The notes: generated from the letters alone by a model not told the origin. A stretch of 64,000 nucleotides of DNA from Neospora caninum Liverpool (GCF_000208865.1 NC_018393.1:806001-870000), one strand, 5' to 3'; shown: positions 26,142-38,835, numbered from the stretch's first letter. Made by a program: numbers and translations.

Positions 26142-29100
26142 GTAGGTGGTGTATAATCATGCATATACATATACAAACACATATAAACACCTGTATATAT
26201 ATATATATATATAAATGTTTAGAGATGTAAGTGTGTGTATAGAGGTCCTGTCTCGCCAAGACGATGGCCCCCGGCGCGTTTGTTTCCTGTGTAGGTTCTT
26301 TCTGTGTTTGCGGCCTGGGGCTGCAAGCTCGGTTCTCTCCTTTGTTCTTCCGTTCTTTGAGCGATCGGCGAAGATGCAAGTGTTGGTGGCGAGCGCGTTG
26401 GCCGCCGCCGTCGCGTCTTCGCTTCTTCTCGCCTCGCGTTTCCCGTCGCTCGCGCTCTCTTCGAACCCGCCTGGTTCCGGCGCGGGACGCGGCCGCGCGT
26501 TCTCCAGAGACTCCGCGAACGCCCGCGACGCAGTCGCCTTCCTCTTCAGCGTCGTGCAGGCGACCAAGGCAGGCTCTTTGAGCCTCGTCTCTGCCTCAGC
26601 ATCGGACCTTCCGTTTGCGTCTCCGCAATCTCTTCACGGGCTGGGTCGTCTGGACGCCTCCTCGGTTTGTGCGTCGCGAGTTCTCCTCGGCCAACTGACG
26701 GAGGCTCTTTTGCATGCATTCGACCGGTTCGCCTACTTGCCGGGGGTTGTCGAGGAGACGCTGAAGCGCGGCGCGGAGGAGAGCGACGAGGTTCCCGCGA
26801 ACGCAGCGTCTCCCTCGCGGTCTTGGTTTTTCTTTGGGCGACCGTCAACTGCGGAGGAAGAAAGCGAAGAGAGGCGGCGCGAAAAGTCTCGGGCGAAGAC
26901 TCTCGCGCTGCAGAAGAAACTGCTGCATCGGATTTCGTGCTGGCGAACCTTCGACCCCTTCGCAGTCGACGGCGTCGAAGAGAAGACCGACGAGGAAGCC
27001 GCAGACAGTAGCGTCTTTACAGCGCTCTCTGTGCTCTTCGGTGCGCTAGCCTCTCTCACCGTGCTCTGGGCGGAGGTGCTGGGCGAAGCGCGAACGCGTG
27101 GACAGGCCGGTCCAGAAAAGACAAACGAGAACGAGACGCCTGCAAGTCTGTTTGGAAGTGAAGACCTTGCAGCCGATGTCGTCACAACCTTCAAAACGGT
27201 GAGGCCTCTGGGAAACGCCGGACAGACGAAACCACCGAAACGGAACAAACGGACGCAGGAAGGGAGAAACAGGAAAGCTTGTTTTTTCTGATCTTTCCTA
27301 CGCGTACTTGTTCTCCTCTTCAGCCGCACCTGGTACCCCTCTTTCTCTTCTTCCTCCCGTCCTCTCTTGCTTGTCCTCTTCCTTCCTCTCTTGCTTGTCC
27401 TGTGCCTTTTCTCTTGCTGGTCCTCTTCCTTCTCTCTTTCTCTAACCTCAGTGGTCGTCTGCTGGCTTCAGTGCGCCTTTGTTTGCCGTTTTTCTTCTCC
27501 GGTCTGCGCTTCAGGGGCTGTGCCTCGCCCCCTTCCTGTCGCTGACCGTCCTCGACCTTTCGTGGGAACGCACTGCTGCCACGGGAGCGGCGGAGATGGC
27601 TGCGGAGGCATGTCAGGCCTGCGTCTATGCATGCGCGGCTGCATGCAGCGTCCCTCCGGATGCCTGGCCTTCGCTGCGGGCCCCCGCAGAGCTTCTCGCG
27701 GTTCTCGAAGACGCGCTGCTTCGACCGCACCTGCTGACGCCTCTTCTTCTCCAAACCACTGTAGGGAAACGACGTTTCGCGCGCGCCTCTCGGTTCCGTC
27801 TCTTTCGTTTTCCTCCTCTCTTGTGAGGCAATTGTCGCATCTCGACGGGGCTCTCTTCCGCCTCGTCCCTTGTGGAATCGCCTTCATTGGCGGGAAACGG
27901 AAACTCCCTTTTTTAGCTGCCTTAAGCAGGTTTCTGGGCACATGTTCGAGATCCGCCACGCCAGTGTAGTAAGGTAACAGCCCGCAGAAACGTCCAGCTG
28001 CACATCCGAGTTTTGTGAGATGGACAGATCCCCCCTCCGCGCCCTCAGCAACCGACAGGGATTTTGGGAACGGGAATCTCCGGGCTCGTCCCGTCTTTTT
28101 CTCCTCTCTCAAGCTTCGGCTGTCTGCGCTCTGTGCCGCTCTCTCTGCTCTTCAAAGGGATGCTCTGTCTCTCCCGTCTTTTCCTCTTCTCAGAACACTC
28201 GCCTCAGATGCGCGGTCTTCCATCTTCTCTCAAATCTCCTCCTCTACCGGCACCAACTCCGTGTCGTCCGTGCACCGCCTTCCTCTTCGTCTTCTTCGCT
28301 TTTGCCGCCGTCCGGGGATCCCGCGCCTTCCACGTCCTCTTCAGCCGCGAGCGCCTCTACAGCCACGTCCCAGGCCTCTCGCGCGCAGCCTAGCGAAACC
28401 GATTCGAAAACCGACTGCGAAACCGATTCGAAAACCGACTGCGAAACCGATTCGAAAACCGACTGCGAAACCGATTCACAAACCGATTTGGGGGTTGACG
28501 TCGCGCATCTGGATGAACTTTTGGTGTGTGCGACAGTGCATCTGGTGTCGGAAGACGAGCGACTTGTCCTCGCAGCTGCGGCGCTTCTCGACCGCGCCTT
28601 GCCGCCGTTTCTTCTCTCCGGCGCGGCGGAGACTCCCGCCTCTTCTGTCTCCTCGCGTCGTGGGCCTTCGCCCCTCGACTCCGCTGGCGAGCCCGATGCT
28701 GACGCCGTCCCTCGCGCGAGAGCGCTGCTGAGGGACTGCCTGGCCATGCTGGGAGTCGACGGCTCTCCAGGCGCTGCCTGGTCTGTCGCAGCGGTCGAAA
28801 GCACGAACTTTCGTCCTCGCGAAAAGCGCCCTCGTCCGCCGCTTCTCCGCGCGCATGCAGTTCAACAGTTTGTCCTCGGCCTCCTTCCTCTCCTCCTCCG
28901 CACTGCATCTTCCGGCAGCCCTGCGCAGTCGCCGCGTTCCTCTTCTTCGTCGGCTGCGCGAGGTCGGGAGTCCCGTCGCGGGAGTGTCGACAGAGAGGGC
29001 GTCTCTGGGAGGCTTCCGAGGAAGGAAGAAGAGCTCGAGTTTCGGCGTTTCGGGACGAGCGTGGAGATGGGCGTTCAGGCGGCCTTGCCGGTCTTTGGCA

Positions 29101-30956
29101 AGAAGCGCCGCGCCGAGGGCGGCGCTGTGTCCGGCTCTGCGTCCGGGATCGCCGCGTTTCAACTGCATGCAGCCCCGCACTGGTTGGCGCGCCTCTTCTC
29201 CCTGTTGCTCTGGGCGCGGGTCTACTTCCCGCCGGAGACGTGGGAGCTGAGCGTGGAGCCGGAGGCGCACTTGGTCGAGGCTCAGAAGCGACAGACGGAG
29301 AAGCGCGTGAAGCGGCGGCTCGAGAAAGTGCTGTATGGACACCCGGACGCGGCGCTCGCTGCGTCGAAGGCGGCTGCGCAACTGAGTGCCGCGAAGAAGC
29401 GCGGCGAGTACTTCTTCGAGGCGCAGAAGCTCCCCGCGGGGCTCGCCTCGGTCTTTGGCGGTGGGCCAGAAGACACGGCGCAAGGTCTCGAGGAGTCCGC
29501 AGAAAAACTCTTCAGAAACTTCACGGCCTACTTTCGCCTAGGCGGCGAACCCCTCGGCGACGACGCGGAGACAGGCGCCGGGGGCGGAGCGCCGCACGGA
29601 GACGCGCAGACGCGCGACAAGGAGAGGCGAAGCGGCGACGCAGACGGAGAGGGAGAAGCGGCAGAGGAAGCAAACGAAGACGTGGAAGAGCTCAGCTCCG
29701 ACGAGGACAGCGAAAGGGTACGAACCCCTGTCATCAGACGCAGACGCAAAAAAAACCCAGCCAGACACTCCAGTGCGGGGGGGAGCGTCGATCGGAGAGC
29801 GTGCGCAGGAAAGGCGGCAAATCACTTGATGAGACTCAAGGAGGAGCGGGTGTGTCGGTGTCTCTCTTCTGTCTCTCTTCTGTGTTTTTTTGTTGGGGGT
29901 TGTTCTTGCTTCCCGCGTGGTTCCTTTGCTTTCGGACGTTCCGTTCTGCCTCGCGATCGGGCCTCGACTGCGCCTTTGACCGACTTGTCTTTCTCTCTCT
30001 CTCTTTCCGCTGCCTTCTATTTTTCTGCGGCTGTGCGACGCGCCTGTGTGGGGCCGCCTGGCTGCGCGCGGAATCTTCCTGTGTCTCTCTGCTCGCATCG
30101 TCTCGACCCTCCACGTTCATTTCTCTGCAGGAAGACGGCGAGGACTTGGCTGTCCGCGCGGAACTGCGCCGGTGGCGATACATGGAGACGTTTCTTCTCG
30201 AGGACGGTTTGCCTGCCTCGCGGCTTCTCGGGGTGCGCGCTGCGAATCCAGCCGACTTTTGCCTCGGCGATGAACCAGCTGTTTTTTTCTACAGCTCGCC
30301 TGCCGTCGCGCGCCCGACCGAGCGCGCCGGCGAAGGAGACGCTTTCGGAGGCCGCCGGAATGGTTTGCAGGAGCGAGCGCGTTCTGCGCGGAGAGAAAAC
30401 CTGCGCACGCGGAGGAATGCCAAAGGGGGAAAGGACGAGGCGGGGCGAGCGCTGGCGGACGGAGCGAGCTCGAAACCCCGCAACGAACCCGCGACGGCTG
30501 TCGACCAAGCGGAGTTGTTCCTTGGAAGCAGCTGTTTCGCCCTCGCCGTCGTCCGAACGATCGCCGCCATTCTCGAAACTGTCCCTGAAGAGACGCGGTT
30601 GCGCGTCAGAGACTTCCTGCGCCTCGAGGCCCTCTCGGTGGCGACGACGAGGTACGTGCGAGGAGGTCCATCGGCAACCAGGCACCGCGCAAAATCGTCG
30701 ATGCTGATTTGCCTGCGGAGAAAGCTGATCCAGAAACCGATACCCACGGACGGGGGAGACGGAAGACAACACGGCCAGGAAGAAGATCTCCGCGTCTCCG
30801 TATACTGACCTGTACCTGCATCTGGTTATTTAACTCTGTACATACACCTCTTGATACTCACTCGTACCTATACACTTACACACACATGTATATATATATA
30901 TATATATATATGTATATGTATGTCTGTATATTATACGTGTATATGTGGTATGTATA

Positions 30957-30994
<38 letters not shown>

Positions 30995-31527
30995 GATCTC
31001 TGAGGCATACACAGAGGTGTCCAGGAGACGGGAGCGGGTAGGGGGGCGGAGAGAGGCAGGTTTTTCGAAAACGACTTTCTGGTGCAGAGCTTAGCGTCGG
31101 GGCTGCAGGAGAAGAGCGCGTCCGGGAAAATGTTACTCGACTGTAGAGAGGCGCACGTTGTTTCGTGCGTCTGTCCCTCCAGTCCAGCGCTGCGGGGTTT
31201 CTGACTCGCGTTTCCGAACTTCCGTCCATTCCGGGGCCTCGACCCTGCACTGCATGCGGCGCGCGCTCTCTTCCCGTGTCGCTTTGTCCACAGGCAAATC
31301 TGTTCTCTCTGCCCGTGTCGCTTTGTCCACAGCAAATCTGTTCCCTCTTCCCGTGTCGCTTTGTCCACAGGCAAATCTGTTCTGTCTTGCCAGTCGAGCC
31401 CAAGTCCCGCGGGGTTTCAAAGGACGAAGCGGTGGCGGAAACGCCGCTCGACTTTCGCGCAGCGGCAGCGATTTCGCTGGGTGCCCTCGCTCTTCTTCAG
31501 CCTTCCATTCGTTCAGATGTCGCTTGA
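9170..31527 (+). CDS. Giant HEAT-repeat protein, Maestro-HEAT (MROH1)-like
   Basis: One gene of at least 11 exons: 9170-10349, 11109-13014, 13435-14360, 15076-20973, 21345-21661, 22236 to about 25930, about 26295-27198, 27452-27760, 28194-29717, 30131-30651, 31371-31527. All joins but one were checked for GT/AG and phase; the join at 25.9-26.3 kb is unresolved (GT at 25913 or 25949 with AG ending 26294 keeps phase). An extra in-frame intron at 16639-17004 is likely. The product is about 5,700 residues of amphipathic alpha-helical pairs, as in HEAT solenoids, separated by Ser-, Arg- and Glu-rich linkers. Three anchor segments occur in the order expected for MROH1: an N-terminal helix pair KLCLGVAMNMIGAIHPKTVL (exon 1 end), a central VASSDATFQDVARFLAHVEA block (about 19135), and a C-terminal DFRAAAAISLGALALL helix just before the stop. 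MROH1 in animals is tied to lysosome or endosome membranes; the role here is unknown. The start is the first ATG after the C/T-rich leader. Confidence 0.7.
9210..9345 (+). repeat. TCT/TCC repeat coding for a poly-serine tract
   Basis: About 135 bases of TCT, TCC and TCG triplets encode roughly 40 consecutive serines broken only by FLP near the end, directly after the first 14 residues of the MROH1-like protein. Such a tract can expand or contract by slippage, so its length may differ among strains. Confidence 0.9.
10742..10866. repeat. (TA)n-rich microsatellite in intron 1 of the MROH1-like gene
   Basis: A cluster of TATATA runs interrupted by CATA and TTTA lies inside the 10350-11108 intron. 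It has no coding potential; it is a likely polymorphic marker. Confidence 0.85.
12203..12235 (+). repeat. (TCT)n tract coding for poly-serine
   Basis: Eleven TCT/TTC triplets in exon 2 encode a run of serines between two helical segments of the HEAT-repeat protein. Confidence 0.9.
16639..17004 (+). other. Probable in-frame intron in the long fourth exon of the MROH1-like gene
   Basis: CCAG|GTACAC at 16639 and CTGTCAG ending at 17004 are in the same phase (1/1) and bound 366 bases, a multiple of three without a stop. The translated interval is basic and then abnormally hydrophobic (a C/T-rich tract read as Leu/Phe/Val/Cys), unlike the rest of the protein. Removal joins LCRTVP to GLLFPLLLDALQQ and restores a normal HEAT-like helix. 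RNA evidence would settle whether it is spliced or retained. Confidence 0.55.
21047..21180 (+). repeat. GA-rich 28-bp minisatellite in an intron
   Basis: About three to four imperfect copies of a unit close to GAGAGAGGATGAACGAGAGACGATGAAA lie just 3' of the donor at 20974, inside the 20974-21344 intron. The purine-rich transcribed strand near a donor could act as a splicing enhancer, but this is not shown. Confidence 0.85.
22449..22462. promoter_or_regulatory. GGTGTACATACACC motif inside a coding exon
   Basis: A copy of the dispersed near-palindrome lies in the sixth exon of the MROH1-like gene and is read as GVHTP in a poorly conserved linker, not in a helical repeat. Function unknown. Confidence 0.4.
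26097..26214. repeat. (TC)n-(TA)n compound microsatellite in an intron
   Basis: A CT run followed by about 16 TA dinucleotides, then a second TA run at about 26192-26214, in the intron whose borders near 25.9 and 26.3 kb could not be fixed. Confidence 0.85.
28393..28488 (+). repeat. 24-bp coding tandem repeat, eight-residue unit ETDSKTDC
   Basis: Four nearly identical 24-bp units in the exon 28194-29717 encode ETDSKTDC repeats, the last one changed to ETDSQTDL. DNA identity between units is almost complete, including silent positions, which indicates recent slippage or unequal exchange. The segment lies between two HEAT-like blocks and adds regularly spaced cysteines and acidic residues. Confidence 0.9.
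30886..30992. repeat. (TA)n microsatellites in the last intron of the MROH1-like gene
   Basis: Two TA runs (about 30886-30912 and 30958-30992) separated by TATG/TGTA-rich sequence, inside the 30652-31370 intron. Confidence 0.85.
31270..31386 (+). repeat. Triplicated 3' splice-site unit, about 38-39 bp
   Basis: Three direct copies of CCCGTGTCGCTTTGTCCACAG followed by (G)CAAATCTGTTC. Each carries a complete pyrimidine-AG acceptor, with exon starts at 31294, 31333 and 31371. Only the third copy, in phase 2 after the donor at 30652, reads into the helical C-terminus that ends at 31525-31527. The first copy would give a different, longer, basic reading frame. The middle copy lacks one G. Confidence 0.75.
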
Positions 31528-34500
31528 AAACAGGAGGGAGGCGGCGTCACATCTTGGATCTGTACTGGTGTTCAGCCAAGTGTAGATGTTTTTGTACTCG
31601 GCACGCGCCGCCTGGAGACCTTTCCGAACGAAGAGCATCACATGTGTAGGAACACCTGCGCGTCTTATACCCCTTGCTTTCTGAGAAGGGGTGACCGCCG
31701 ACTTGTATGGCAACAAAAGGAAGATCTGTTTTCAGGTGTTTGATTCGGAGAGAAAGCCGCCCATTCGTTTCTCCCTTATTTTTCGAGCAGCAGATCCTGC
31801 GATGTCCAAGAAGTCTCGTGTACACAAATGAGAGAGATCTGTGGACTGTTGCACGTCGAACGAGATTTCTCTGCATGCATCTGCGGCTGTTTACAAGCAG
31901 AGGGGATACACGCCGGACTACCCCGGAGCGTCCTCGCAAAACTATGCGGTGAAGCGTTTTCAGTCTCCCTCGCCGCCGGAAGTCCCTCTCCGCTGACGCG
32001 AAACACCCCACCAGCCATACACATATACAGGTATACGTGTGGAGTGTGTAACATTGCGTCGATGCAGAGACAACATTCAGTTGTCTCCGCCGTCCGCGCT
32101 CAGTTTTTTTTTGAAGCGCAGGTGTGCAGTTGGGGGAAATTCTGTTTCAGTCAAAACTGCGGACTGCCGGAACGGAGTTTTCTTTCGGCGGCGCCAGAGC
32201 GAGGCTCGTCTCCCGACAGAAAATCGGCTTGTGGCGACTTTTTGTAGCGGCGTTGCCTAGCCAGGGCATGATTGTCAATTTGACCACGGGTGTATGAGCA
32301 CACATTTTTCATTTTTTCCTCACGAAGGGGAGCTGTACGTTGTTTTTTCCGGACGCTAAAGTTGAGCACTCTCCTTGTTGGCGATAGCGCCATTTTCCTC
32401 CGCTTCTCGTTTTTCGTCGCTTTTCGGCAAAAGGTGTTCGTGAACTGCTTGTCTCACGAGAAGGGCGAGATGCTTCGGTCCCCCGTCTTTAGCTCGTCCA
32501 AGCGCGTTTGTCTTTGTTTTTCGATCTAGCTGCAAATGCAGCTGCCGTGTCGCGCTCGTCACTGCGCGTCCCACCTGTTTGTCGTTCTTTGTGGACGCCG
32601 GCGAGGTCTGTCCCCGGTGTCTCCGCTCCCGTTCAGCCGTGAAGCCGAATAGGCGCAGATACCGATCGTGCGATCTGTGCATCTGTTCACGCGCATTTAA
32701 TTAAGACTCGATAGACACACATGGCGAGAAGAAAACTCTGTCCGCTGGCGACAGGGAGAGAGGCCGCCCCGTCCGCCTGAGGCATGCGTTCTCTGTGCGG
32801 CGTTTTAGAACTTTCCCGTCTCGTGCCACGGAGAAGAGCCTTGCGATTCGATCGCGCCCGGAAATCGAGTCCGGGGCTCTGCGTTGATGGGCGTTGGCCA
32901 GGAAGCTTTCCGCCCGTGAGGACCGTCCGGCGATCGTCTTTTTTCGGTGTAAGGATTTCCAGGATTAAGCATTTGCCCTTCCTGAAGAACCCTCGCATTT
33001 GCGGGCCTTCCTCGAACAGCTTTTCCCTTCCACTGGCACCATTGGCTGTCGCCCGATCTAGACACGGGGACAGAGAATGTAAAAGAGCGTTCGTAGTCAC
33101 CAAAGCGTGCACAGCGCTCTCGGCCATCCGCTGTTTCTTCGACGGAGAGGACTTCCAGCGAGTTTTTCGCAGGTTGCCCCGCCTGCGCAGAGGGCGTTTC
33201 GGGTTCACGAACGAGAATCCCCGAAAAGCGGCAAAGTGTGTTTTTCTAGCACTTTTGCACGCACATGCTTTTCGCTCTTCCGCGTTCAGGCGTACACATG
33301 TTTCCGCCAAGTTTTCAACGAATAGTCTTCCTTTGGAGACGTGCCGTCATGTGGGCGGTCACACGATTGCCATACTCCTAAAAAGAGTGATCAGGGAGGA
33401 CGCGAAGACTCGTTTTTGGGCGGTATGTCGAGCGCCAGGCACGTGACTTCAGATTGTGGCGGAGCCTTTCCCCAAAGAGCCTTCTCTCGCTCTCCCCCGT
33501 GCACTCTAGCGTTCCAGGTGGACTCGGTTTTTTGCGCCCCTCGCGGGGCCTGAACGCGTCGCAGAAGGCCTCGAGAAAGTTACGATCCGCACACGTTTGC
33601 TCGCGTGACAGAAAGAGCGCGTTGAACTCGACTGCATCAGCGACGCAAGCAACGTTCACTCTGTGCTTTGGGTCTGTGTTATCCCTTCTTGCGAACCCGA
33701 CCCCCGCGCCGGAACGAGAGCTCACACAGAGTGGAGGATGCAAATGCGAGGCAGAGAGTGCTGAACTGTGTGTGTTCTGTACGTCGGGTACGGCTTGACA
33801 GTTGTGAATGAGAGTTGTGAACAGGCCTTCGAGGAGCGGAATTCTCAACGCCCGCCCGAGAGGGAACCGACGCAGATGCGGATCGGCGGAATTCCGTCCT
33901 GTGGCGCCGCCTCGAGCAACGAAACTGCCTCACTTCGCGGTGTGTGCACAGCGTTCTGTCGTTTTTCAGCTGCACGCCCGCTGCTCAACTTTATCCCTTC
34001 AGAGTCGCCTCCGAAAGGGTTCCAATCTCGTTAAGACTCCCAGCGTGGTATTCGAAGAGTCCCGACAAAAAGACACCTCTCTCGGATGCCTCAAGCGACA
34101 ACCCGTGACGTCACGCTCTTCTGTCGAGATCCAGTCCCCCCACACCGATGGTTGGAACGTGCGAGTTGCGGGCTCCTTTTTTCCCTCTGTTTCTCGGGAT
34201 AGACGCCCGTCGCGTTCGCAAAAGACCGGCCTCCTTCTCACCCTACTGCTTCTCTTTGCTGGCGTGTACGTTTGTCGCGAACCACGAAGTCGTCTTCCGA
34301 GCGTTGCCGCCTCCCCCGTGGCACACACAGGCAAGACACACAAGCGTCGCCTTCTTTCGCGTGGACGAACTCCCTTGGCGGGGAATCTCCGGGAAACAGC
34401 GGTTTGGTGTCAGGTAAAGAGGCCGACCGGCGAGAGAATGTGAATGAAAGTGACTGGGCGGTGAGGACTGAAGACAGTCCAGGACACGCGAAAGACACGG

Positions 34501-35193
34501 TGAGGCGTGCTTAAGTTTTCTCCCTCCTCTCTCTCCACTTCTTCTCGATCCCCCGATGGAGACAGAGAGGATTTGCAAGAGAAAAACGCGAGGATCCAAT
34601 ACGACGCTCCCGACATACAGGGCTTTCAACCCGTCGACTCGGCGAGCTTGCAGCCGCGAGCGCGTGCGCGCGCGCGCGGCAAAAAGAGCGAAGAAGTGGA
34701 GAAGGAACGGGAACACGAGAGAGAACGGAATCTCTGTTCCGGCCGTTCCCCAGGGTTTTCCCCCCTCCCCCTCGCGTCGTTGGGACCGCGATTTCCGCCA
34801 GAAACGCGCGTTTCTCGCTGCATTTTTGGTCTGGCTGTGTCTGTCGCGTTTTCTCGCTTTCTTTTTCGCGAGTCTCCTTTTTTGTCCCCTCTTCCCCCCA
34901 CCTTTCTCGCGCGCTCCTGTCGGCGTCAAGGTCAAAACGCGTACCCCACAAGCACACACCCCGTGTTTATTTCCCCGTGCGAAAAACAGACGCGGCTCCA
35001 CTTTCCTTCTTCCACAGATTCTCGTCTATTCTGGTCCCTTCTCTTTCTCTCTTCTGTCGTTTCTCTTTTTCTCGCCACGTTCTCCCCTCCGATTTTTCTG
35101 TTTCCCTCTTCACCCTCTGTCCGGCTCCGCGTTTTTCCGTTCCCTCGCCGCGAGTTGTCCGCTCTCCGCAGAGACGCCCTTCCAAAAATCAAA
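31528..35193. other. Intergenic region between the MROH1-like and NAC alpha genes
   Basis: About 3.7 kb in which no frame on either strand shows family similarity, and the longest ATG frames overlap on both strands. It should hold the MROH1-like 3' flank and the NAC promoter and leader. A small unrecognised or non-coding transcript cannot be excluded. Confidence 0.5.
34850..35171 (+). promoter_or_regulatory. Pyrimidine-rich leader with a 3' splice-like site ahead of NAC alpha
   Basis: A long C/T-rich tract ends in CCGCTCTCCGCAG at 35171, only 22 bases before the NAC start codon. It could be an ordinary pyrimidine-rich 5' leader or the end of an intron in the 5' untranslated region. No matching donor was fixed. 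Confidence 0.35.
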
Positions 35194-36941
<1,748 letters not shown>

Positions 36942-37633
36942 GCGCCGCAACACACACAGTCAGAAGGGGAAAAGGGGTGGGGCAGGAGCCTGCCGAAGCA
37001 GAGAGGAAGAGAGGGGGAGAGTGCGAGGCGTCGATGCCGCATGCAGGAGCGCAGCGGCGCGCGTGAGAGGGGTGCCTGCCCGCGCGCGTTATGTTTCTTG
37101 TGTGTGTGCGTGCGGGGTGATTGCGAAAAAAAGACGCTGTGAACTCTCGACGCTCTCTGGACAGTGCCTTGAAAACGCTTTCGCCGTGCAGGGAAAAGTG
37201 TTTCCGTTTTCGTGAACACCCGCGCGCGGTGTGCTGCAAAAGACCCCGGGCCAAGAGAGAGAGACATGCCGGTCGCGCGTTCTCGTGAGAGGCCGCGGCC
37301 GCAAACGACGGGACCGCGGAAGCGCCGAGAAGCGCGGAGCGGCGGGGGGGGGGAGAAACACCCGCCGTTCGAAAGCACCAGGAAAGGAACAGGCGCTGGG
37401 CCGTGCCAGTCTGAGTCTACGCCAGACTCTCTGCACGGGAGCGGGCTCACGGGTGCATGCAGACGACACAGTTTTTCTGAAAGAACGTTCCTTTCGTTCG
37501 CCGAAACGGGAAACCTTGCCCCTAGCCAGTCGAAATTTAGACGGCAGAAACGGAAACCAGCAACTGCCGCCGACACGCCTCCCCACGCACTTACATATCG
37601 TGTACCGCTGTGCCCCATTTGGGGCTCTGTAGC

Positions 37634-37890
37634 TCTATATCTGTCCTCTATCTATATCTATATGTATATATCTGTCTATATGTATATCTATCCATATCTA
37701 TCTGTATCTATCCATATCTATCTGTATCCATCTATCTATATCCATCTATCTATATCTATCTGTCTATCTCTATCTATCTATATCTATCTGTCTATCTCTA
37801 TCTATCCATCTAGCTATATCTATCTATATCTATCCATCTAGCTATATCTATCTATGTCTATATATATATCTATATCTATTTACGTATGCG
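37634..37890. repeat. Long CTAT/CCATCTAT microsatellite block
   Basis: About 250 bases of TATCTATC-type repeats with interspersed CCATC and CTGTC variants, just 5' of the poly-G and gap. Such blocks are unstable and hard to assemble. Confidence 0.9.
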
Positions 37891-37968
37891 TTTCACAACA
37901 AGCGCACATACGGAGAAAGGAGATATCGGAGGCGCGTGTGTGCCCCTGTCGCCGTGACAGGCGAAATT

Positions 37969-37995
37969 GGGGGGGGGGGGGGGGGGGGGGGGGGG
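37969..37995 (+). repeat. Poly-G run, 27 bases, left of the gap
   Basis: Twenty-seven consecutive G follow the unique sequence GCCGTGACAGGCGAAATT. A second G run (38469-38486, 18 bases) follows the N gap, and each is followed by the same AAA-GTTTACGGGGGGTATC sequence, so both probably represent one genomic tract. Confidence 0.85.
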
Positions 37996-38368
37996 AAAAA
38001 GTTTACGGGGGGTATCAAAAAGGTAATGCCCCTCTCTAAAAGCGAGGGGGGCTTCTCTCGGGGAGATCCGCCCTTCCCCCCTTTTTGGTTTTCGAAAAAA
38101 ACCGAAAGGTTGGGGGAAAAGCTAAACCGAAACGCTTCGGGGCTCAATCAAGCTGTTACCCCCCGAGAAACCGAGCAACCCGGGGGGGGGGTTCAAAGGA
38201 AAAAAAAAAACCCTTTTTGGGGTCAAAAACCGAAAAAGGGGTTTGATTCCGGACGCTCTCCAAAACCGTTTCCTGTTTTTGGAAAGGAGTGTTTGTGGGT
38301 TTTTAAAGCCAAACAAAATGCCCCTGGGGATTGTAAAGAGCCCCCCCAAAAACCTGTTTTAGGGCCCC
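37996..38368 (+). other. Corrupted duplicate of 38487-38859 (probable low-quality read end)
   Basis: Aligns base for base with 38487-38859, but isolated bases are replaced by their neighbours, so that runs such as CCCCCC, GGGGGGGGG and AAAAAAAAAA replace mixed sequence (for example GTTACCCCCCGAGAAACC here against GTTACACCACGAGGAAGC there). It ends at TTTTAGGGCCCC, the point where the right copy enters the hairpin. This pattern is base-calling error, not biological divergence. Confidence 0.85.
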
Positions 38369-38468
38369 NNNNNNNNNNNNNNNNNNNNNNNNNNNNNNNN
38401 NNNNNNNNNNNNNNNNNNNNNNNNNNNNNNNNNNNNNNNNNNNNNNNNNNNNNNNNNNNNNNNNNNNN
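38369..38468. other. Assembly gap of 100 N
   Basis: Exactly 100 unknown bases, the usual placeholder for a gap of unknown size. Confidence 1.
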
Positions 38469-38835
38469 GGGGGGGGGGGGGGGGGGAAAGGTTTACGGGG
38501 GGTATCGAGAAGGTAATGCGCCTCTCTAAAAGCGAGCGGCGCGTCTCTCGTGGAGTTCGTCGTTCGTCGCTTTTTGGTTTTCTGAAAAAACCGGAAGGCT
38601 GCGGGGATAGCTGACACGGAACGCGTCGGTGCTCAGTCAAGCTGTTACACCACGAGGAAGCGAGCGACTCGTGCGGTGGGTTCAGAGGAACAAAAGAGAC
38701 GCATTTTGGTGTCAAGAACCGGAAAAGGCAGTTGATGCCGGACGCTCTCCACGACCGCTTCCTGCTGTCGTGAAGGAGTGTCTGTGGGTTTCTGAAGCCG
38801 AACGAAATGCCGCTGTGGATTGTATAGAGCCTCCG

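Noticed and set aside
29240..30130. Plus-strand frame running upstream of the exon at 30131 in the same frame
   Set aside because: This part is the alternate frame of exon 28194-29717 plus intron; the exon proper begins after TTCTCTGCAG at 30130.
37936..38529. 197-codon frame across the N gap
   Set aside because: Composed of poly-G, unknown bases and the corrupted duplicate; not a protein.
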